Assembly: GCF_013393945.1 (NCBI RefSeq)
Contig: NZ_CP040297.1
Span: 2,682,804-2,746,803 of the forward strand
DNA: 64,000 bases
Reading direction: 5' to 3'
Origin: Nostoc sp. TCL26-01
GTDB taxonomy: Bacteria > Cyanobacteriota > Cyanobacteriia > Cyanobacteriales > Nostocaceae
The translations under genes were made by a program, and so were the position numbers. Each line of letters opens with the position of its first letter. Positions within the stretch are counted from its first letter, which is position 1. Below the pieces are notes generated by a model. It searched no databases and was not told the DNA's origin. It saw only the letters and a program-made list of their open reading frames with translations. Shown in pieces: positions 50,383 through 59,886 of this stretch.

Positions 50383-50658
50383 AAACTTTGATTTTTAAGG
50401 GTTCCCAATCCTTAAAGTTATCATTGATGCGAGCCGCTCTCACAGATTTTTAGCAATGGATATTTTAGGTTGATTGTCTCAGAAAATTTAACACATTAAC
50501 GAATTCGCAAACATTAACACCAAAAGACTTTACATCTCGTCGCCTCTGATGAATGCCGACTTACTCAAACCAAATATACCTCTTGTGGCTGGAATATTTT
50601 GTCTGGAGTCTTCGTTACTAGAAATACAAACAGCTCATCTTTGGGAGAGATAAGTTAA

Positions 50659-51216
50659 ATGTCTAAATCAAATACTTTCAAAGGCTTCCCCCAATTCGGC
50701 ATACTGTTAACATCTGTTGCAGTGATGGGACTTGCCACATCGGCTTTCGCCAGCACAGATGGTTTGGCAAAAATCGATCAGGCAAAGAGATTGAATAATT
50801 CTGAGTTGCTGATTGCTCAACCTCAACGCCAACCCCAACGTCAACGTCCTCTCAGAGAAAATCAAGCATTTTCCCAGGCGCTAGCGAGTGCAGAAACAGC
50901 ATTGGGAAATGCCACAGCTGCGGCTAAATCAGAAGCAATTGGTGGGCCCAAAAAAGGCGCTCTAGCTGAATCCATTGCTAAAGCCACATCCTTAATAGGT
51001 AATGCCACAGCTCTTTCTAGTTCAACGGCTGTTAGCGACAAAAGAGCAGCCGCTAGATCACTATCTCAAGCAGAAACCGTTCTTGGTGATGCGTTGGCCA
51101 TAGCGCAATCAGATGCTGTTAGTGGGCCTGGCAAACCAGCTATTGCTCAATCATTAGCCAGTGCAAAAACAGCTGTAGGTAACGCAACTGCTATTGCTGA
51201 GAGTAGCGCTCGATAA
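50659..51216 (+). CDS. Exported Ala-rich protein with four 30-residue repeats
   Basis: A 185-residue protein. A signal peptide (about 1-31, ending TSAFAS) is followed by a Gln/Arg/Pro stretch (AQPQRQPQRQRPLRE) and then four tandem repeats of about 30 residues from residue 71. Each has the pattern SLAxAxTxxGNATA and then a spacer with SGPxK. The GNAT/GDAL tetrads lie at about 83, 114, 143 and 174. The repeats are helical and low in charge. I do not recognise the family. A related-looking gene follows on the same strand. Function is unknown. Confidence 0.7.
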   Translation: MSKSNTFKGFPQFGILLTSVAVMGLATSAFASTDGLAKIDQAKRLNNSELLIAQPQRQPQRQRPLRENQAFSQALASAETALGNATAAAKSEAIGGPKKGALAESIAKATSLIGNATALSSSTAVSDKRAAARSLSQAETVLGDALAIAQSDAVSGPGKPAIAQSLASAKTAVGNATAIAESSAR

Positions 51217-51372
51217 GGTTAATCAAGCAACTATTTGCAAATAAACATTTGCTAGCACAATTCCATCTAGAAAGCGTTATTTTCACAGGGGTTGAGAGGG
51301 CGCGTCTAACCCTTAAATTTAGCAGCTAAGATGGGCAAACCCTCTCAGTTTTTAAATCAGGAGATAAGCAGG

Positions 51373-51876
51373 ATGAACAACAATCGCTTAAGTAATGCAA
51401 CTGCTTTAGCGATGGGCTTGCTGGTAATTTTTTCAGGTCAGGCATTATCATTCTCTCTGAATCACCAAGAGTTGAACAATAGCAAGGGAGCAAATCACTC
51501 CCAGTTCATGATTGCTCAAGAGAATGTATCGGTGAGCGTTGCTGTTGCTGTTGCCACGAAGGTATTAAATCGAGCCGTTAGTGTGGCGGAAACGGTAGTC
51601 AAGACTACTCCAGTCAATGTCCGGCCTGAGTATAGAGATATTGTCTTACCGAGGCTGCGGCAAGCCCAACAATCAATGGCTAAAGCGGAAACTTCAGCCA
51701 AGAAGGGAGATAATGCCCAAGTGGCTTCAGCTGTATCTCAAGCTGTCAGCTTTATGGGTGAGGCGGCTGCTTATGCTAAGGCTGATGCTGGTACTGTGCA
51801 AGCCATTACTCAAGCTATTACTAAAGCCAATGAAGCTCAAGCTAAAGCTCAAGGTCAGACTAAGGGACTAGTCTAA
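51373..51876 (+). CDS. Exported Ala-rich protein, partner of the gene upstream
   Basis: A 167-residue protein. ATG 51373 follows an AGGAGA box. The longer frame from 51331 is not needed. Signal peptide about 1-28 (ALAMGLLVIFSGQALSFSL). The rest is Ala/Val/Lys-rich helix (VSVAVAVATKVLNRAVSVAE near 50, then QAQQSMAKAETSAKKGD). It shares its signal style, AQ-Q motifs and composition with the gene at 50659, but shows no clear 30-residue repeat. The two are 156 bases apart on the same strand. I do not recognise the family. Confidence 0.65.
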   Translation: MNNNRLSNATALAMGLLVIFSGQALSFSLNHQELNNSKGANHSQFMIAQENVSVSVAVAVATKVLNRAVSVAETVVKTTPVNVRPEYRDIVLPRLRQAQQSMAKAETSAKKGDNAQVASAVSQAVSFMGEAAAYAKADAGTVQAITQAITKANEAQAKAQGQTKGLV

Positions 51877-51880
51877 AGAC

Positions 51881-52008
51881 TAGCAATTCCTAAAGTAAGT
51901 GAGGTACAAGGTTAATAATTTTAAACGCAGAGGGGCGCGGAGGAAAGCGCAGAGGAGTGTAGCGGATTTCTACTTAGCTTAGTGCCTTAGTAGATCAGGA
52001 AAAGCTAT
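51881..52008. repeat. Dispersed repeat, AAACGCGGAGG family, copy 2
   Basis: It carries AAGTGAGGTA, TTTTAAACGCAGAGG and GGGGCGCGGAGG in the same order as 10304-10441, between TAGCAATTCC and GGAAAAGCTA. Confidence 0.7.
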
Positions 52009-52121
52009 ATAGTCTAACGCAGGGCTTTTTCAGAAAGTTATCGGGGGGAAGTCAAAAGTCAAAACTATTCAACCCCTAGCGACGAATAAAAAACTTTTTC
52101 TTCCCCTACACCCCTACCAAA

Positions 52122-52195
52122 TCAGTTAACAGTTATCAGTTACCAGTTAAAACATTCACTGTTCACTGTTCACTGTTTACACCCCTACACCCATG
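52122..52195. repeat. Heptamer-type arrays (CAGTTAT and CACTGTT)
   Basis: CAGTTA/CAGTTAT/CAGTTACC units are followed by CACTGTT units just upstream of the gene at 52213. A close relative is at 30258-30340. Confidence 0.75.
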
Positions 52196-52212
52196 ATTTC
52201 TGAAGAGTATCT

Positions 52213-52683
52213 ATGAAACTTTCTCTGATTTTTATCGCTTGTGCAGCTTTCATAGTTGCTGGTAATAGTGTGTATGCAGTCGATAACATCAACCACAATT
52301 ATCAACGCTCTATTGTCTATTCTCACAAGGCTAGTCATAGCATTATGGCTAGCAGTTCACCTGATTACCAAATCAGTAGCGTTACTATCAGTGCTGCTAA
52401 TCTCAGACAACCACATATCCTGAGCATTAGTACATCAGGCTCTGGATTACAAGGTGATCTGACCTATGATGGTAAAGTGATTCAGCAAATCAAAGGCCGA
52501 GGGGTTGAGCTGAATCTAGCACCCTATCTTTCTGTTGGACAACACCAACTCAAAATCTCTACCCGTTATTTTCCTGAATCAGCTTCTGTGAGCGTTAGGT
52601 TTACAGGCCCAGGTGTGAGTGTGAGTCAGCAAACTAGTGCTAGTGGAGTTTTAAACTACATTCTCAATATCAGTGTGAGCTAA
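52213..52683 (+). CDS. Exported hypothetical protein
   Basis: A 156-residue protein with a signal peptide (about 1-22, LIFIACAAFIVAGNSVYA). The mature part is beta-rich with a regular pattern of Ser and Thr (SISTSGSGLQGDLTYDGKVI near 75, SVSVRFTGPGVSVSQQ near 125), as in small Ig-like or beta-sandwich domains. There are no cysteines or known motifs. It is third in a row of exported unknowns on the plus strand. Function is unknown. Confidence 0.65.
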   Translation: MKLSLIFIACAAFIVAGNSVYAVDNINHNYQRSIVYSHKASHSIMASSSPDYQISSVTISAANLRQPHILSISTSGSGLQGDLTYDGKVIQQIKGRGVELNLAPYLSVGQHQLKISTRYFPESASVSVRFTGPGVSVSQQTSASGVLNYILNISVS

Positions 52684-52837
52684 ATTTGCTCTGGCAGAGC
52701 AATCTCTCAGCAATAAACCTCTAGAGAAAAGTAATTAAAATTAATTATTCGTAGCAAAGTAATATTTTACTATTTTTTAATATTGTTCTACAATCCGATT
52801 TAGATATTAATCTAAGTGAAGACAGAAACATCAAAGT

Positions 52838-53098
52838 ATGTATAACCAAGGTGTTCCATTTACCAGAAAAGGCAGACGCTTAAGTGCAGGTGGAAGAAGA
52901 CAAAATACAGTCCAGAGATACGATATTCCACTGGTGGAAGCAGCTAGACGTTTGTGTATGGATCAAAGCAATCTTTTCATAGCACTACAAACAGGACAAA
53001 TCCCTACTCTCAAAAAGAATGGAGGAACGCTAGTCGGTGATGGAGCCTTCAAGGAATACCAATCGAGAAAACATCTTGGATCGACTTTTCGTTACTAG
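52838..53098 (+). CDS. Small basic protein, possible excisionase-like helix-turn-helix
   Basis: An 86-residue protein. The N-terminal 28 residues are basic and Gly-rich (PFTRKGRRLSAGGRRQ). Residues about 30-60 read DIPLVEAARRLCMDQSNLFI, then ALQTGQIPTLKK, the order seen in MerR/Xis-type helix-turn-helix proteins (an AArrL helix, a turn, then a G-x-IP wing). No other domain. I do not recognise a specific family. A hairpin follows 10 bases after the stop. Confidence 0.55.
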   Translation: MYNQGVPFTRKGRRLSAGGRRQNTVQRYDIPLVEAARRLCMDQSNLFIALQTGQIPTLKKNGGTLVGDGAFKEYQSRKHLGSTFRY

Positions 53099-53107
53099 AG
53101 TGATAAA

Positions 53108-53131
53108 AACCCCAGATCAAATGCTGGGGTT
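53108..53131 (+). terminator. Hairpin after the small HTH gene
   Basis: AACCCCAG pairs with CTGGGGTT around an eight-base loop. There is no T-run beyond TT, so it is a possible terminator only. Confidence 0.5.
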
Positions 53132-53264
53132 AATGCTCAAAATCCGAATCAAGATGAAAGATAGCGAGAACAACGAAATCAAAAAATTTTCCACGTAGGT
53201 TGCACAGTACATAAAAAATAAGGGTCAAAATTACAACTTTCAATAGTAAGTTTTGCCAAATCCT

Positions 53265-53468
53265 TTATGCCAAGCGTGCAATGGCTAAATCTCTGATCAA
53301 CTCAGTTCTGGATGATAGATAAGTACTGACAGTATGAATTTCTTCAGTATTGAGTACAGTTTTGCTATCAATCTGTCTCAACAACTGTTTGACTAAATCT
53401 GTATCGTTAAGTTCAAGAAGCGTGGTGGACTGGGTTTGTTCCACAACAGACCAAAGTAAACGTAACAT
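53265..53468 (-). CDS. Small hypothetical protein (67 aa)
   Basis: ATG 53468 gives a 67-residue product starting MLRLLWSVVEQTQSTTLLEL. An in-frame ATG at 53495 would add nine residues. The rest is helical (NDTDLVKQLLRQIDSKTVL). I recall similar short proteins in Nostoc genomes but cannot name a family. There is no clear ribosome-binding site at either start. Confidence 0.5.
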   Translation of the reverse strand: MLRLLWSVVEQTQSTTLLELNDTDLVKQLLRQIDSKTVLNTEEIHTVSTYLSSRTELIRDLAIARLA

Positions 53469-53630
53469 CTTGGTGTTCACAGGGCATACCCTCATGACTA
53501 TGGCTCTAAACTCTGGTTCAATGCAGATTAGTACTGCAAAGAATCTAAAGAAAATCTTAAATTATAAATCTAAAGAAAATCTTAAATATTACAAAAGTTC
53601 ACTATTTAGATGGAAATCTAAACAAAATTT

Positions 53631-53770
53631 AGTTATTAGTCAATAGTCATTAGTCAATAGTCATTAGTCAATAGTCATTAGTCAATAGTCATTAGTCATT
53701 AGCATTTCTTCTTCTCCCCTGCTTCCCCTGCCTCCCCTGCCTCCCCTGCCTCCCCTGCCTCCCCTGCACC
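53631..53770. repeat. Heptamer (TAGTCAA/TAGTCAT) and nonamer (CCCCTGCCT) arrays
   Basis: TAGTCAT and TAGTCAA units (53634-53702) are followed by five or six CCCCTGCCT nonamers (53714-53768), up to the nagA stop codon. Confidence 0.9.
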
Positions 53771-53775
53771 CCTCC

Positions 53776-54936
53776 CTATGATGTGAGTAATCGTTGCCAA
53801 GTTAGTTGTTTGGTGTTCTTGCTCCAGTGCCAGTGTAATAAATCAGATGATTTATTCGCGGTAATTACTGGTAAGTTAATTGCTTGTCTGGGTGCGTTGG
53901 TTGCTAGGGCGATCGCTGTTTCTACGTCGCAGATATCCCACTTTAATAAGTTTTGTACTCCTACAAGTAAGGGTAAAGTCGTCCCTGATAAAGTGCCGTC
54001 GGGTAATCGAGCTGTACCATTTTTGACTTCTATTTGCCGACTATCCCAAGGATACACACCATCTGGTAGCCCTAGTGGTGAGAGGGCATCGCTGACAAGG
54101 AACAATCCTTGGCTAGCACGAAGTAAAATTTGCAGCATGATCGGCGTGATATGCTGACCATCAGCAATGAAACCGCACATAACATGAGGATTGGTAATAG
54201 CTGCACCTAATAATCCTGGTTCGCGGTGGTGTAAGGGAGGCATGGCATTAAAGGCATGAGTAACCATTGTTGCCCCTTGTTGAAAAGCATTTTGTGCTTG
54301 GGCTGCGGTTGCTTGGGAATGACCTAAACTGACGGCAATTCCCAAAGAACGCAAATATGGAATGACTTCTCCAGTAGGATCTAACTCTGGTGCTAGGGTG
54401 ATGATTTTAACGACATGGGCATAGTCACCCAAAACCCGCTTTACTTGATCAATTGTTAAGGGTAATAAATACTCTGCCGGATGTGCGCCACGCTTCTGGT
54501 AATTTAAGAATGGGCCTTCTAGATGTACGCCTAATACTTGCGAACCTGTGATTTGACTAGGGATAAAATCGGCAATCACAGCTAGCGATCGCTGGATATT
54601 TTCTACTGATGTGGTAACTAGTGTGGGTAAAAATCCATCCACACCCACATCCCATAAAAATTTGCAGATTTTCTCCAACATATGTGAATTTTCCGCCGCC
54701 AAATCGGGAAATGCTAAACCCAAAGCGCCATTAATCTGCAAATCCACACCTCCCAAAGAAACCCAGTCTCCCCCGACATCCAATATTTGTATATCCTGTG
54801 GTGGCACTCGGTTGTATTCTTGATCCATCGGCAAAATCTGCTCAATCATCCCTTCCTGATTCACCAAAACCATCTGCAAATCTTGGTAGCCAGGAATTCG
54901 TGCATTGATAATATTTACTGGTTTGGTATTAGTCAT
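53776..54936 (-). CDS. nagA: N-acetylglucosamine-6-phosphate deacetylase
   Basis: A 386-residue amidohydrolase. The metal and substrate residues are in VLGVHLEGPFLNYQKRGAHP near residue 130, AVSLGHSQATAAQ near 195, MVTHAFNAMPPLHHREPG near 220 and the catalytic aspartate in LVSDALSPLGLPDG near 280. It removes the acetyl group of GlcNAc-6-phosphate, which matters for cell-wall and glycan recycling. No nagB or PTS gene is near. It is monocistronic between repeat arrays. Confidence 0.92.
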   Translation of the reverse strand: MTNTKPVNIINARIPGYQDLQMVLVNQEGMIEQILPMDQEYNRVPPQDIQILDVGGDWVSLGGVDLQINGALGLAFPDLAAENSHMLEKICKFLWDVGVDGFLPTLVTTSVENIQRSLAVIADFIPSQITGSQVLGVHLEGPFLNYQKRGAHPAEYLLPLTIDQVKRVLGDYAHVVKIITLAPELDPTGEVIPYLRSLGIAVSLGHSQATAAQAQNAFQQGATMVTHAFNAMPPLHHREPGLLGAAITNPHVMCGFIADGQHITPIMLQILLRASQGLFLVSDALSPLGLPDGVYPWDSRQIEVKNGTARLPDGTLSGTTLPLLVGVQNLLKWDICDVETAIALATNAPRQAINLPVITANKSSDLLHWHWSKNTKQLTWQRLLTS

Positions 54937-55135
54937 TGGTCAATAGTCATTTAGTCAATAGTCAATAGTCAATAGTCATTGGTCATTAGTCATTGGTCAT
55001 TAGTCATTGGTCATTAGTCAATAGTCATCACTCCCCCACTCCCTCACTCCCCCACTCCCTCACTCAGCACTCAGCACGGGCTGAACGCCCCGCTTCCGCT
55101 AACAGCACTCAGCACTCAGCACTCCCCCACTCAGC
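54935..55135. repeat. Heptamer and octamer arrays with one 31-base module
   Basis: TAGTCAT/TGGTCAT heptamers, CCCTCACT octamers, one inverted 31-base module (CACGGGCT...GCTAACAG, 55075-55105) and CAGCACT units fill the divergent gap between nagA and purE. Confidence 0.9.
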
Positions 55136-55197
55136 ACTCTCTTCTGCACTCAATATGAGATGATAATTGCAAACCTCGGTAAAAATTTTAAATCTCT

Positions 55198-55719
55198 ATG
55201 GCTCCTTTGGTTGGCATTATTATGGGCAGTGATTCAGATTTGCCGACGATGAAAGATGCGATCGCTATTTGTGATGAATTTGGTGTGGAAAATGAGGTGG
55301 CGATCGTTTCTGCCCATCGTACACCAGAACGGATGGTGGAATATGCTAAACTTGCTCACCATCGGGGTATTAAGGTAATTATTGCTGGCGCTGGTGGTGC
55401 TGCTCATCTGCCGGGAATGGTAGCATCATTGACTCCTTTGCCTGTAATTGGTGTTCCTGTCCCGACACGTAATCTACAAGGTGTGGACTCTCTATATTCA
55501 ATTGTGCAAATGCCTGCGGGTATCCCTGTAGCTACAGTAGCTATTGGTAATGCCAAAAATGCTGGACTCTTAGCAGTACAAGTCCTGGCAACTCAGCAAC
55601 CAGAATTGTTAGTCAAAATTCAACAATACCGACAAACCTTATCTAATTCAGTGATGGCAAAGCAAGCAAAACTGGAAGAACTCGGTTATCAACAGTATTT
55701 AAAACAAGAATTTTCTTAA
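55198..55719 (+). CDS. purE: N5-carboxyaminoimidazole ribonucleotide mutase
   Basis: A 173-residue class I Pur[20 protein letters not shown] at the N-terminus binds the substrate phosphate, [14 protein letters not shown] near 40 holds the catalytic histidine, and [20 protein letters not shown] near 65 follows. It converts N5-CAIR to CAIR in purine synthesis and forms an octamer. purK is not adjacent. The start is ATG 55198. The promoter must lie in or near the repeat block just upstream. Confidence 0.95.
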   Translation: MAPLVGIIMGSDSDLPTMKDAIAICDEFGVENEVAIVSAHRTPERMVEYAKLAHHRGIKVIIAGAGGAAHLPGMVASLTPLPVIGVPVPTRNLQGVDSLYSIVQMPAGIPVATVAIGNAKNAGLLAVQVLATQQPELLVKIQQYRQTLSNSVMAKQAKLEELGYQQYLKQEFS

Positions 55720-55760
55720 AAATCCCTATTTCCTTGTGGGTAAGGATTTATTTCTGGGTT

Positions 55761-55940
55761 TAAGAGGATGTTTGAAAAGTATGGGGCGAATATAATTCGC
55801 TACTACACAGGCAAAGTCTGCCTCCGCAGACTAATACAAAATCAAGGATTTCCAACCCACGGAGGTGGGTTTTGTCTGTGTAGACGCGATTTCTAATCGC
55901 CCATAAGAGTAACATATTAGACTTTTCAAACAACCTCTAA
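55761..55940. repeat. MITE-like element, GTTTGAAAAGT family, copy 2 (with nested repeat)
   Basis: TAAGAGGATGTTTGAAAAGT and ACTTTTCAAACAACCTCTAA are the inverted ends. The interior holds AGTCTGCCTCCGCAGACT, ACCCACGGAGGTGGGTTT and CGCGATTTCTAATCGC, the same arrangement as in the element at 19354-19498. It is therefore an insertion of one repeat into another or a chimera. Confidence 0.85.
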
Positions 55941-56324
55941 AGCCCAGTTTAAATTTTGTATATAAATTTAATAATCTGATCTCTAACTGTAACCGTATAT
56001 CTAGAATTGCTGACATGGTAGGACATTTAAGTCATTGGCTTAACCAGTTGTCATAGATAAACAGTCACGCTAGCTGACAAAATGTATTGAAGAATACAGA
56101 ATTAATGTTCGAGTAAATAGACAATCAATCAAATTTACTGGCGAATTTACCTAAGCCTTAAACCCATAGCAAAAGTTTTTGATATTTAAAACTGCGTTAG
56201 TCCAAGAAAAAAACTGCATAAATATTGTGTAAAAATCAGCTACTTTTTTGGCAGTAAACTAGACTTATTGCAACGAATTTTCTCATAATACTAATTTAAC
56301 TTTTCCAGGAGGAACAAATCATTA
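55941..56324. other. Upstream region of amt4
   Basis: AT-rich, with no gene. A good Shine-Dalgarno AGGAGGAA (56307-56314) precedes the amt4 ATG. At 56229-56243 there is GTA-N9-TAC, one base longer than the NtcA consensus, 16 bases before a TAGACT box. It is a weak candidate only. Confidence 0.4.
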
Positions 56325-57797
56325 ATGAATCAGCAAATTCGACCTTGGCAACGCTTGCTGGCGCTGGCAATTGGTTCGATGATTTTTGCAGTTTTTGCTC
56401 CGGTGATTGTCCAAGCAGCTGCGCCTCCAAGCGTACAGTCTTTATCAGAAACTACGACAAAGCTACAAATCTCTATTGATACTACTTGGGTATTACTCAC
56501 AGGCTTTCTCGTCTTCTTCATGCAAACTGGCTTTGCGATGTTAGAAGCAGGTTTGATTCGACAAAGAGGCGTGGTTAATGCTCTATTAGAAAATTTTATT
56601 GATGCGGCTGTCACTATTTTGGCTTGGTGGGCTGTGGGCTTTGGTATCGCCTTTGGAACAAGTGCTGGTGGTTTGTTTGGCATGGATACCTTCTTTTTAA
56701 GTCAGCTACCAGGCGCTGATGGTAGTTATCCCTTGGGTGCGCCTGGTTCGACAGCAGCCATCAACACATATACTTTGTTCTTTTTTCAGTTTGCCTTTGC
56801 GGCTACGGCCAGTACAATCACGACTGGTTCTATGGCTGGTAGAACAGACTTTATTGGTGACTTAATATACAGTGCAATTATGGGTGCAATCAGCTATCCC
56901 ATCATTGTTCACTGGGCATGGAATACTAATGGTTGGTTAGCCAAACTGAGTTATCACGACTTTGCTGGTAGTTCTGTAGTGCATAGCGTTGGTGGCTGGA
57001 CGGCTTTAGTTGGTGCATATTTATTAGGGCCTCGTCCTGGACGTTCTGGGTGGGGAACTCTACCACCAGCCCACAATTTAGGTTTGGCAACTTTAGGAAC
57101 CATGATTTTGTGGTTTGGCTGGTACGGTTTTAATCCTGGTTCAACTCTTGGTACTGGCAATCCAGGCTTGATTGGCTTGGTCACAATTAATACCACACTA
57201 TCCGCAGGTGCAAGCACCCTGACAACGATAATTTTCCAATATATTCGCACTGGCAAATGGGATTTAGTCTATTGTTTAAATGGTTCTTTGGCTGGATTAG
57301 TGGCAATTACAGCCCCTTGTGCTTATGTCGCTCCTTGGGCTGCTGTATTAATTGGGTTGACAGGTGGAATTTTAATGGTTTTGGGGATCGATTTAATTGA
57401 ATCACTGCATATTGATGACCCAGTAGGAGCATTTTCTGTACACGGCATTAATGGCATGATGGGTACTCTGTCCATTGGCTTTTTAGGACAACCACAACTA
57501 ACTCTCAATCAAAAGGCTGGGTTATTTTTAGGTGGTGGTGTTCATTTACTTGGTGTACAAATTTTAGGTGTAATTTCAATAGCAGTTTTTTCAGTTGCTT
57601 TTAGCTTTTTAATGTTTGCTGGTCTGAAAGCAATTGGACGATTGCGAGTTGATGCTGAAGCAGATCGTATTGGTATCGATGTCTATGAACATGGTACGAC
57701 GGTGTGGCCTGACATTTATCCAGTTGAAGAATTTGTGGAAGAAGAAGATAAAAATCGTAGTCAGTCTCCCGGAGTAGGAGCTTTTGATCCTGAATAG
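56325..57797 (+). CDS. amt4: Ammonium transporter Amt4
   Basis: A 490-residue channel of the Amt/Rh family with a signal peptide-like start (to about residue 32) and eleven helices. The pore twin histidines are in [18 protein letters not shown] near 215 and GAFSVHGINGMMGTL near 370. It passes ammonium across the inner membrane as NH3 plus H+ and supplies nitrogen. The C-terminal tail differs from Amt1 and AmtB: it reads DRIGIDVYEHGTTVWPDIYP, and lacks the HGE-x-AY ending used in GlnK binding. It is first of three amt genes in tandem, as in Anabaena PCC 7120. Confidence 0.9.
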   Translation: MNQQIRPWQRLLALAIGSMIFAVFAPVIVQAAAPPSVQSLSETTTKLQISIDTTWVLLTGFLVFFMQTGFAMLEAGLIRQRGVVNALLENFIDAAVTILAWWAVGFGIAFGTSAGGLFGMDTFFLSQLPGADGSYPLGAPGSTAAINTYTLFFFQFAFAATASTITTGSMAGRTDFIGDLIYSAIMGAISYPIIVHWAWNTNGWLAKLSYHDFAGSSVVHSVGGWTALVGAYLLGPRPGRSGWGTLPPAHNLGLATLGTMILWFGWYGFNPGSTLGTGNPGLIGLVTINTTLSAGASTLTTIIFQYIRTGKWDLVYCLNGSLAGLVAITAPCAYVAPWAAVLIGLTGGILMVLGIDLIESLHIDDPVGAFSVHGINGMMGTLSIGFLGQPQLTLNQKAGLFLGGGVHLLGVQILGVISIAVFSVAFSFLMFAGLKAIGRLRVDAEADRIGIDVYEHGTTVWPDIYPVEEFVEEEDKNRSQSPGVGAFDPE

Positions 57798-57830
57798 AAG
57801 TTTAAAGCTCCTATCTTAGTAAATGTAATT

Positions 57831-57886
57831 ATACGGTAGTTAGAGTATGTTGCTTCATTGCTTACTACTCTCTACCGTATTTTTTA
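57831..57886 (+). terminator. Terminator after amt4
   Basis: ATACGGTAG (57831-57839) and CTACCGTAT (57872-57880) pair, followed by TTTTTTAT. The amt genes can therefore be transcribed as separate units. Confidence 0.8.
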
Positions 57887-58254
57887 TGCAGATGATATTG
57901 AGTGTGGGGTTTTAGCTGAAAGGAGTATGAGCTAATTCAAAATACGCTTTGCTAGCGAAAGCTGCATTGAAGTGAAACATCAAAGGCAAACAGAATTAAA
58001 ATGAAGAATTAATGAAGAAAATATGACTATTGGTAAAATAATACATCATAATTTCTTCGGAATTACTACAAAAAACATTTACAAAGTACCATTTATTTTC
58101 TAAACTCCTATTTAAGTTAATTGAGTTGCCGTAGGCAAATAAGTAGTCTCAATTAAAAACATCGAAATCTACTGATTTTCGCTTAAACAGCAGTTTTTTT
58201 AACTCAAACCGTGATTTGCCGCTAAAGATAGTTGGAAGGTTAGTGATCAGACTC
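57887..58254. other. amt1 upstream region
   Basis: An AT-rich stretch with no gene, expected to hold an amt1 promoter. No exact GTA-N8-TAC site was found. Confidence 0.4.
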
Positions 58255-59847
58255 ATGTACCAACAGAAATCTAGAATAAAAAATCGGCGTTTTTCTACAA
58301 GGAATTACGCTAAAGGCAGACAATCTATTTCGCAAAACAAGATAGTTAATTTAGTTAAACGCCTATCTCCCACTTGGCAAGCTTGCTTACCCTTGGCTTG
58401 TTTGATTGTCTTGGGTTGGAGTTATGTGGCAGTTGCCCAAGCCCCAGCCGCCGGACCCACAACAGGAGACTTGAAAGTAGCTTTAGATACATTGTGGGTG
58501 GCGATCGCTGCATTTTTGGTATTCTTTATGAATGCTGGTTTTTGTATGCTAGAAACCGGCTTCTGTCGCCAAAAAAATGCTGTTAACGTCCTGGCCAAAA
58601 ACCTGATTGTGTTTGCGCTATCAACTGTGGCTTTTTGGGCTATTGGTTTTGGTTTGATGTTTGGCGATGGCAATGATTTCATTGGCTGGAATGGGTTTTT
58701 CCTGGCAGGGGCAGATAACAGTCCGGCTGTTGGAGATGCTTACAAAGGTGTGTTTAGTGCGCTTAACTGGACTGGTGTACCTTTAGCTGCTAAATTTTTG
58801 TTCCAGTTGGTGTTTGCTGGAACCGCAGCGACCATTGTTTCTGGTGCAGTGGCTGAAAGAATCAAGTTTGTTGACTTCTTAATTTTCAGTCTCTTACTTG
58901 TCGGTATTGCTTACCCTATCACCGGACACTGGATTTGGGGTGCTGGCTGGTTGGCTGACATGGGTTTTTGGGATTTTGCTGGTTCCACTGTTGTCCACTC
59001 TGTAGGTGGTTGGGCAGCTTTGATGGGTGCAGCTTTTCTGGGGCCCCGTATCGGCAAATACCAAGATAAACAAGTGGTGGCGCTACCCGGTCATAATATG
59101 AGCATTGCCACCTTGGGTTGTTTGATTCTCTGGTTGGGTTGGTTTGGTTTTAACCCCGGTTCTGTGATGGCTGCTGACCCTAATGCCATTACTCACATTG
59201 CTCTGACGACTAATATGGCTGGTGCAGTTGGTGGTATTGCTGCCACTATTACGGCTTGGATATATTTGGGCAAACCAGACTTGTCGATGATTATCAACGG
59301 TATTTTGGCTGGTTTGGTGGGTATTACGGCTGGTTGTGCCTATGTTAACGTTCCCAGTTCCATTGTCATTGGACTAATTGCGGGTATCTTGGTTGTCTTT
59401 TCTGTACCATTTTTTGACAAACTTGGTATTGATGACCCAGTAGGCGCTACCTCTGTTCACCTTGTTTGTGGTATTTGGGGTACATTGGCTGTCGGTCTAT
59501 TCTCTGTCGGCCCTGGTGGCTATTCTTGGATGGTTGACGTAGCAGGTAAGCCAGTAGGCCCCCACGGTTTATTCTTCGGAGGTGGGTTAAGTTCACTCAT
59601 CCCCCAAGTAGTTGGTATTGTCTCGGTTGGGGGAATTACTGTTCTTCTTAGCACTGTCTTTTGGTTGGCACTAAAAGCGACATTGGGTATTCGAGTTAGC
59701 CGAGAAGAAGAATTTGAAGGTTTAGATATTGGCGAACATGGCATGGAAGCCTACAGTGGATTCCTAAAAGAAGCCAGTCCCAGTGGATTTGGAGAAAGCC
59801 ATAAACCTGCTGGTTACTCTCAAAGTGATGATTTATCTATTACTTGA
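58255..59847 (+). CDS. amt1: Ammonium transporter Amt1
   Basis: A 530-residue Amt protein. ATG 58255 is preferred over a TTG at 58216. About 55 residues precede a signal-like segment ending [11 protein letters not shown], so the mature protein begins outside. Pore histidines are in [18 protein letters not shown] and [18 protein letters not shown]. The cytoplasmic tail [20 protein letters not shown] has the conserved GLD-x-x-x-HG-x-AY needed for PII (GlnB/GlnK) control. It is the middle gene of the amt cluster and has its own terminators on both sides, so it may be an independent unit. Confidence 0.92.
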   Translation: MYQQKSRIKNRRFSTRNYAKGRQSISQNKIVNLVKRLSPTWQACLPLACLIVLGWSYVAVAQAPAAGPTTGDLKVALDTLWVAIAAFLVFFMNAGFCMLETGFCRQKNAVNVLAKNLIVFALSTVAFWAIGFGLMFGDGNDFIGWNGFFLAGADNSPAVGDAYKGVFSALNWTGVPLAAKFLFQLVFAGTAATIVSGAVAERIKFVDFLIFSLLLVGIAYPITGHWIWGAGWLADMGFWDFAGSTVVHSVGGWAALMGAAFLGPRIGKYQDKQVVALPGHNMSIATLGCLILWLGWFGFNPGSVMAADPNAITHIALTTNMAGAVGGIAATITAWIYLGKPDLSMIINGILAGLVGITAGCAYVNVPSSIVIGLIAGILVVFSVPFFDKLGIDDPVGATSVHLVCGIWGTLAVGLFSVGPGGYSWMVDVAGKPVGPHGLFFGGGLSSLIPQVVGIVSVGGITVLLSTVFWLALKATLGIRVSREEEFEGLDIGEHGMEAYSGFLKEASPSGFGESHKPAGYSQSDDLSIT

Positions 59848-59886
59848 TAAATATTGCATCTGTTGATTGTTTTTCTGAGATAAATC

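Noticed and set aside
56229..56243. NtcA site upstream of amt4
   Set aside because: The spacing between GTA and TAC is nine bases rather than eight, so it does not fit the consensus.
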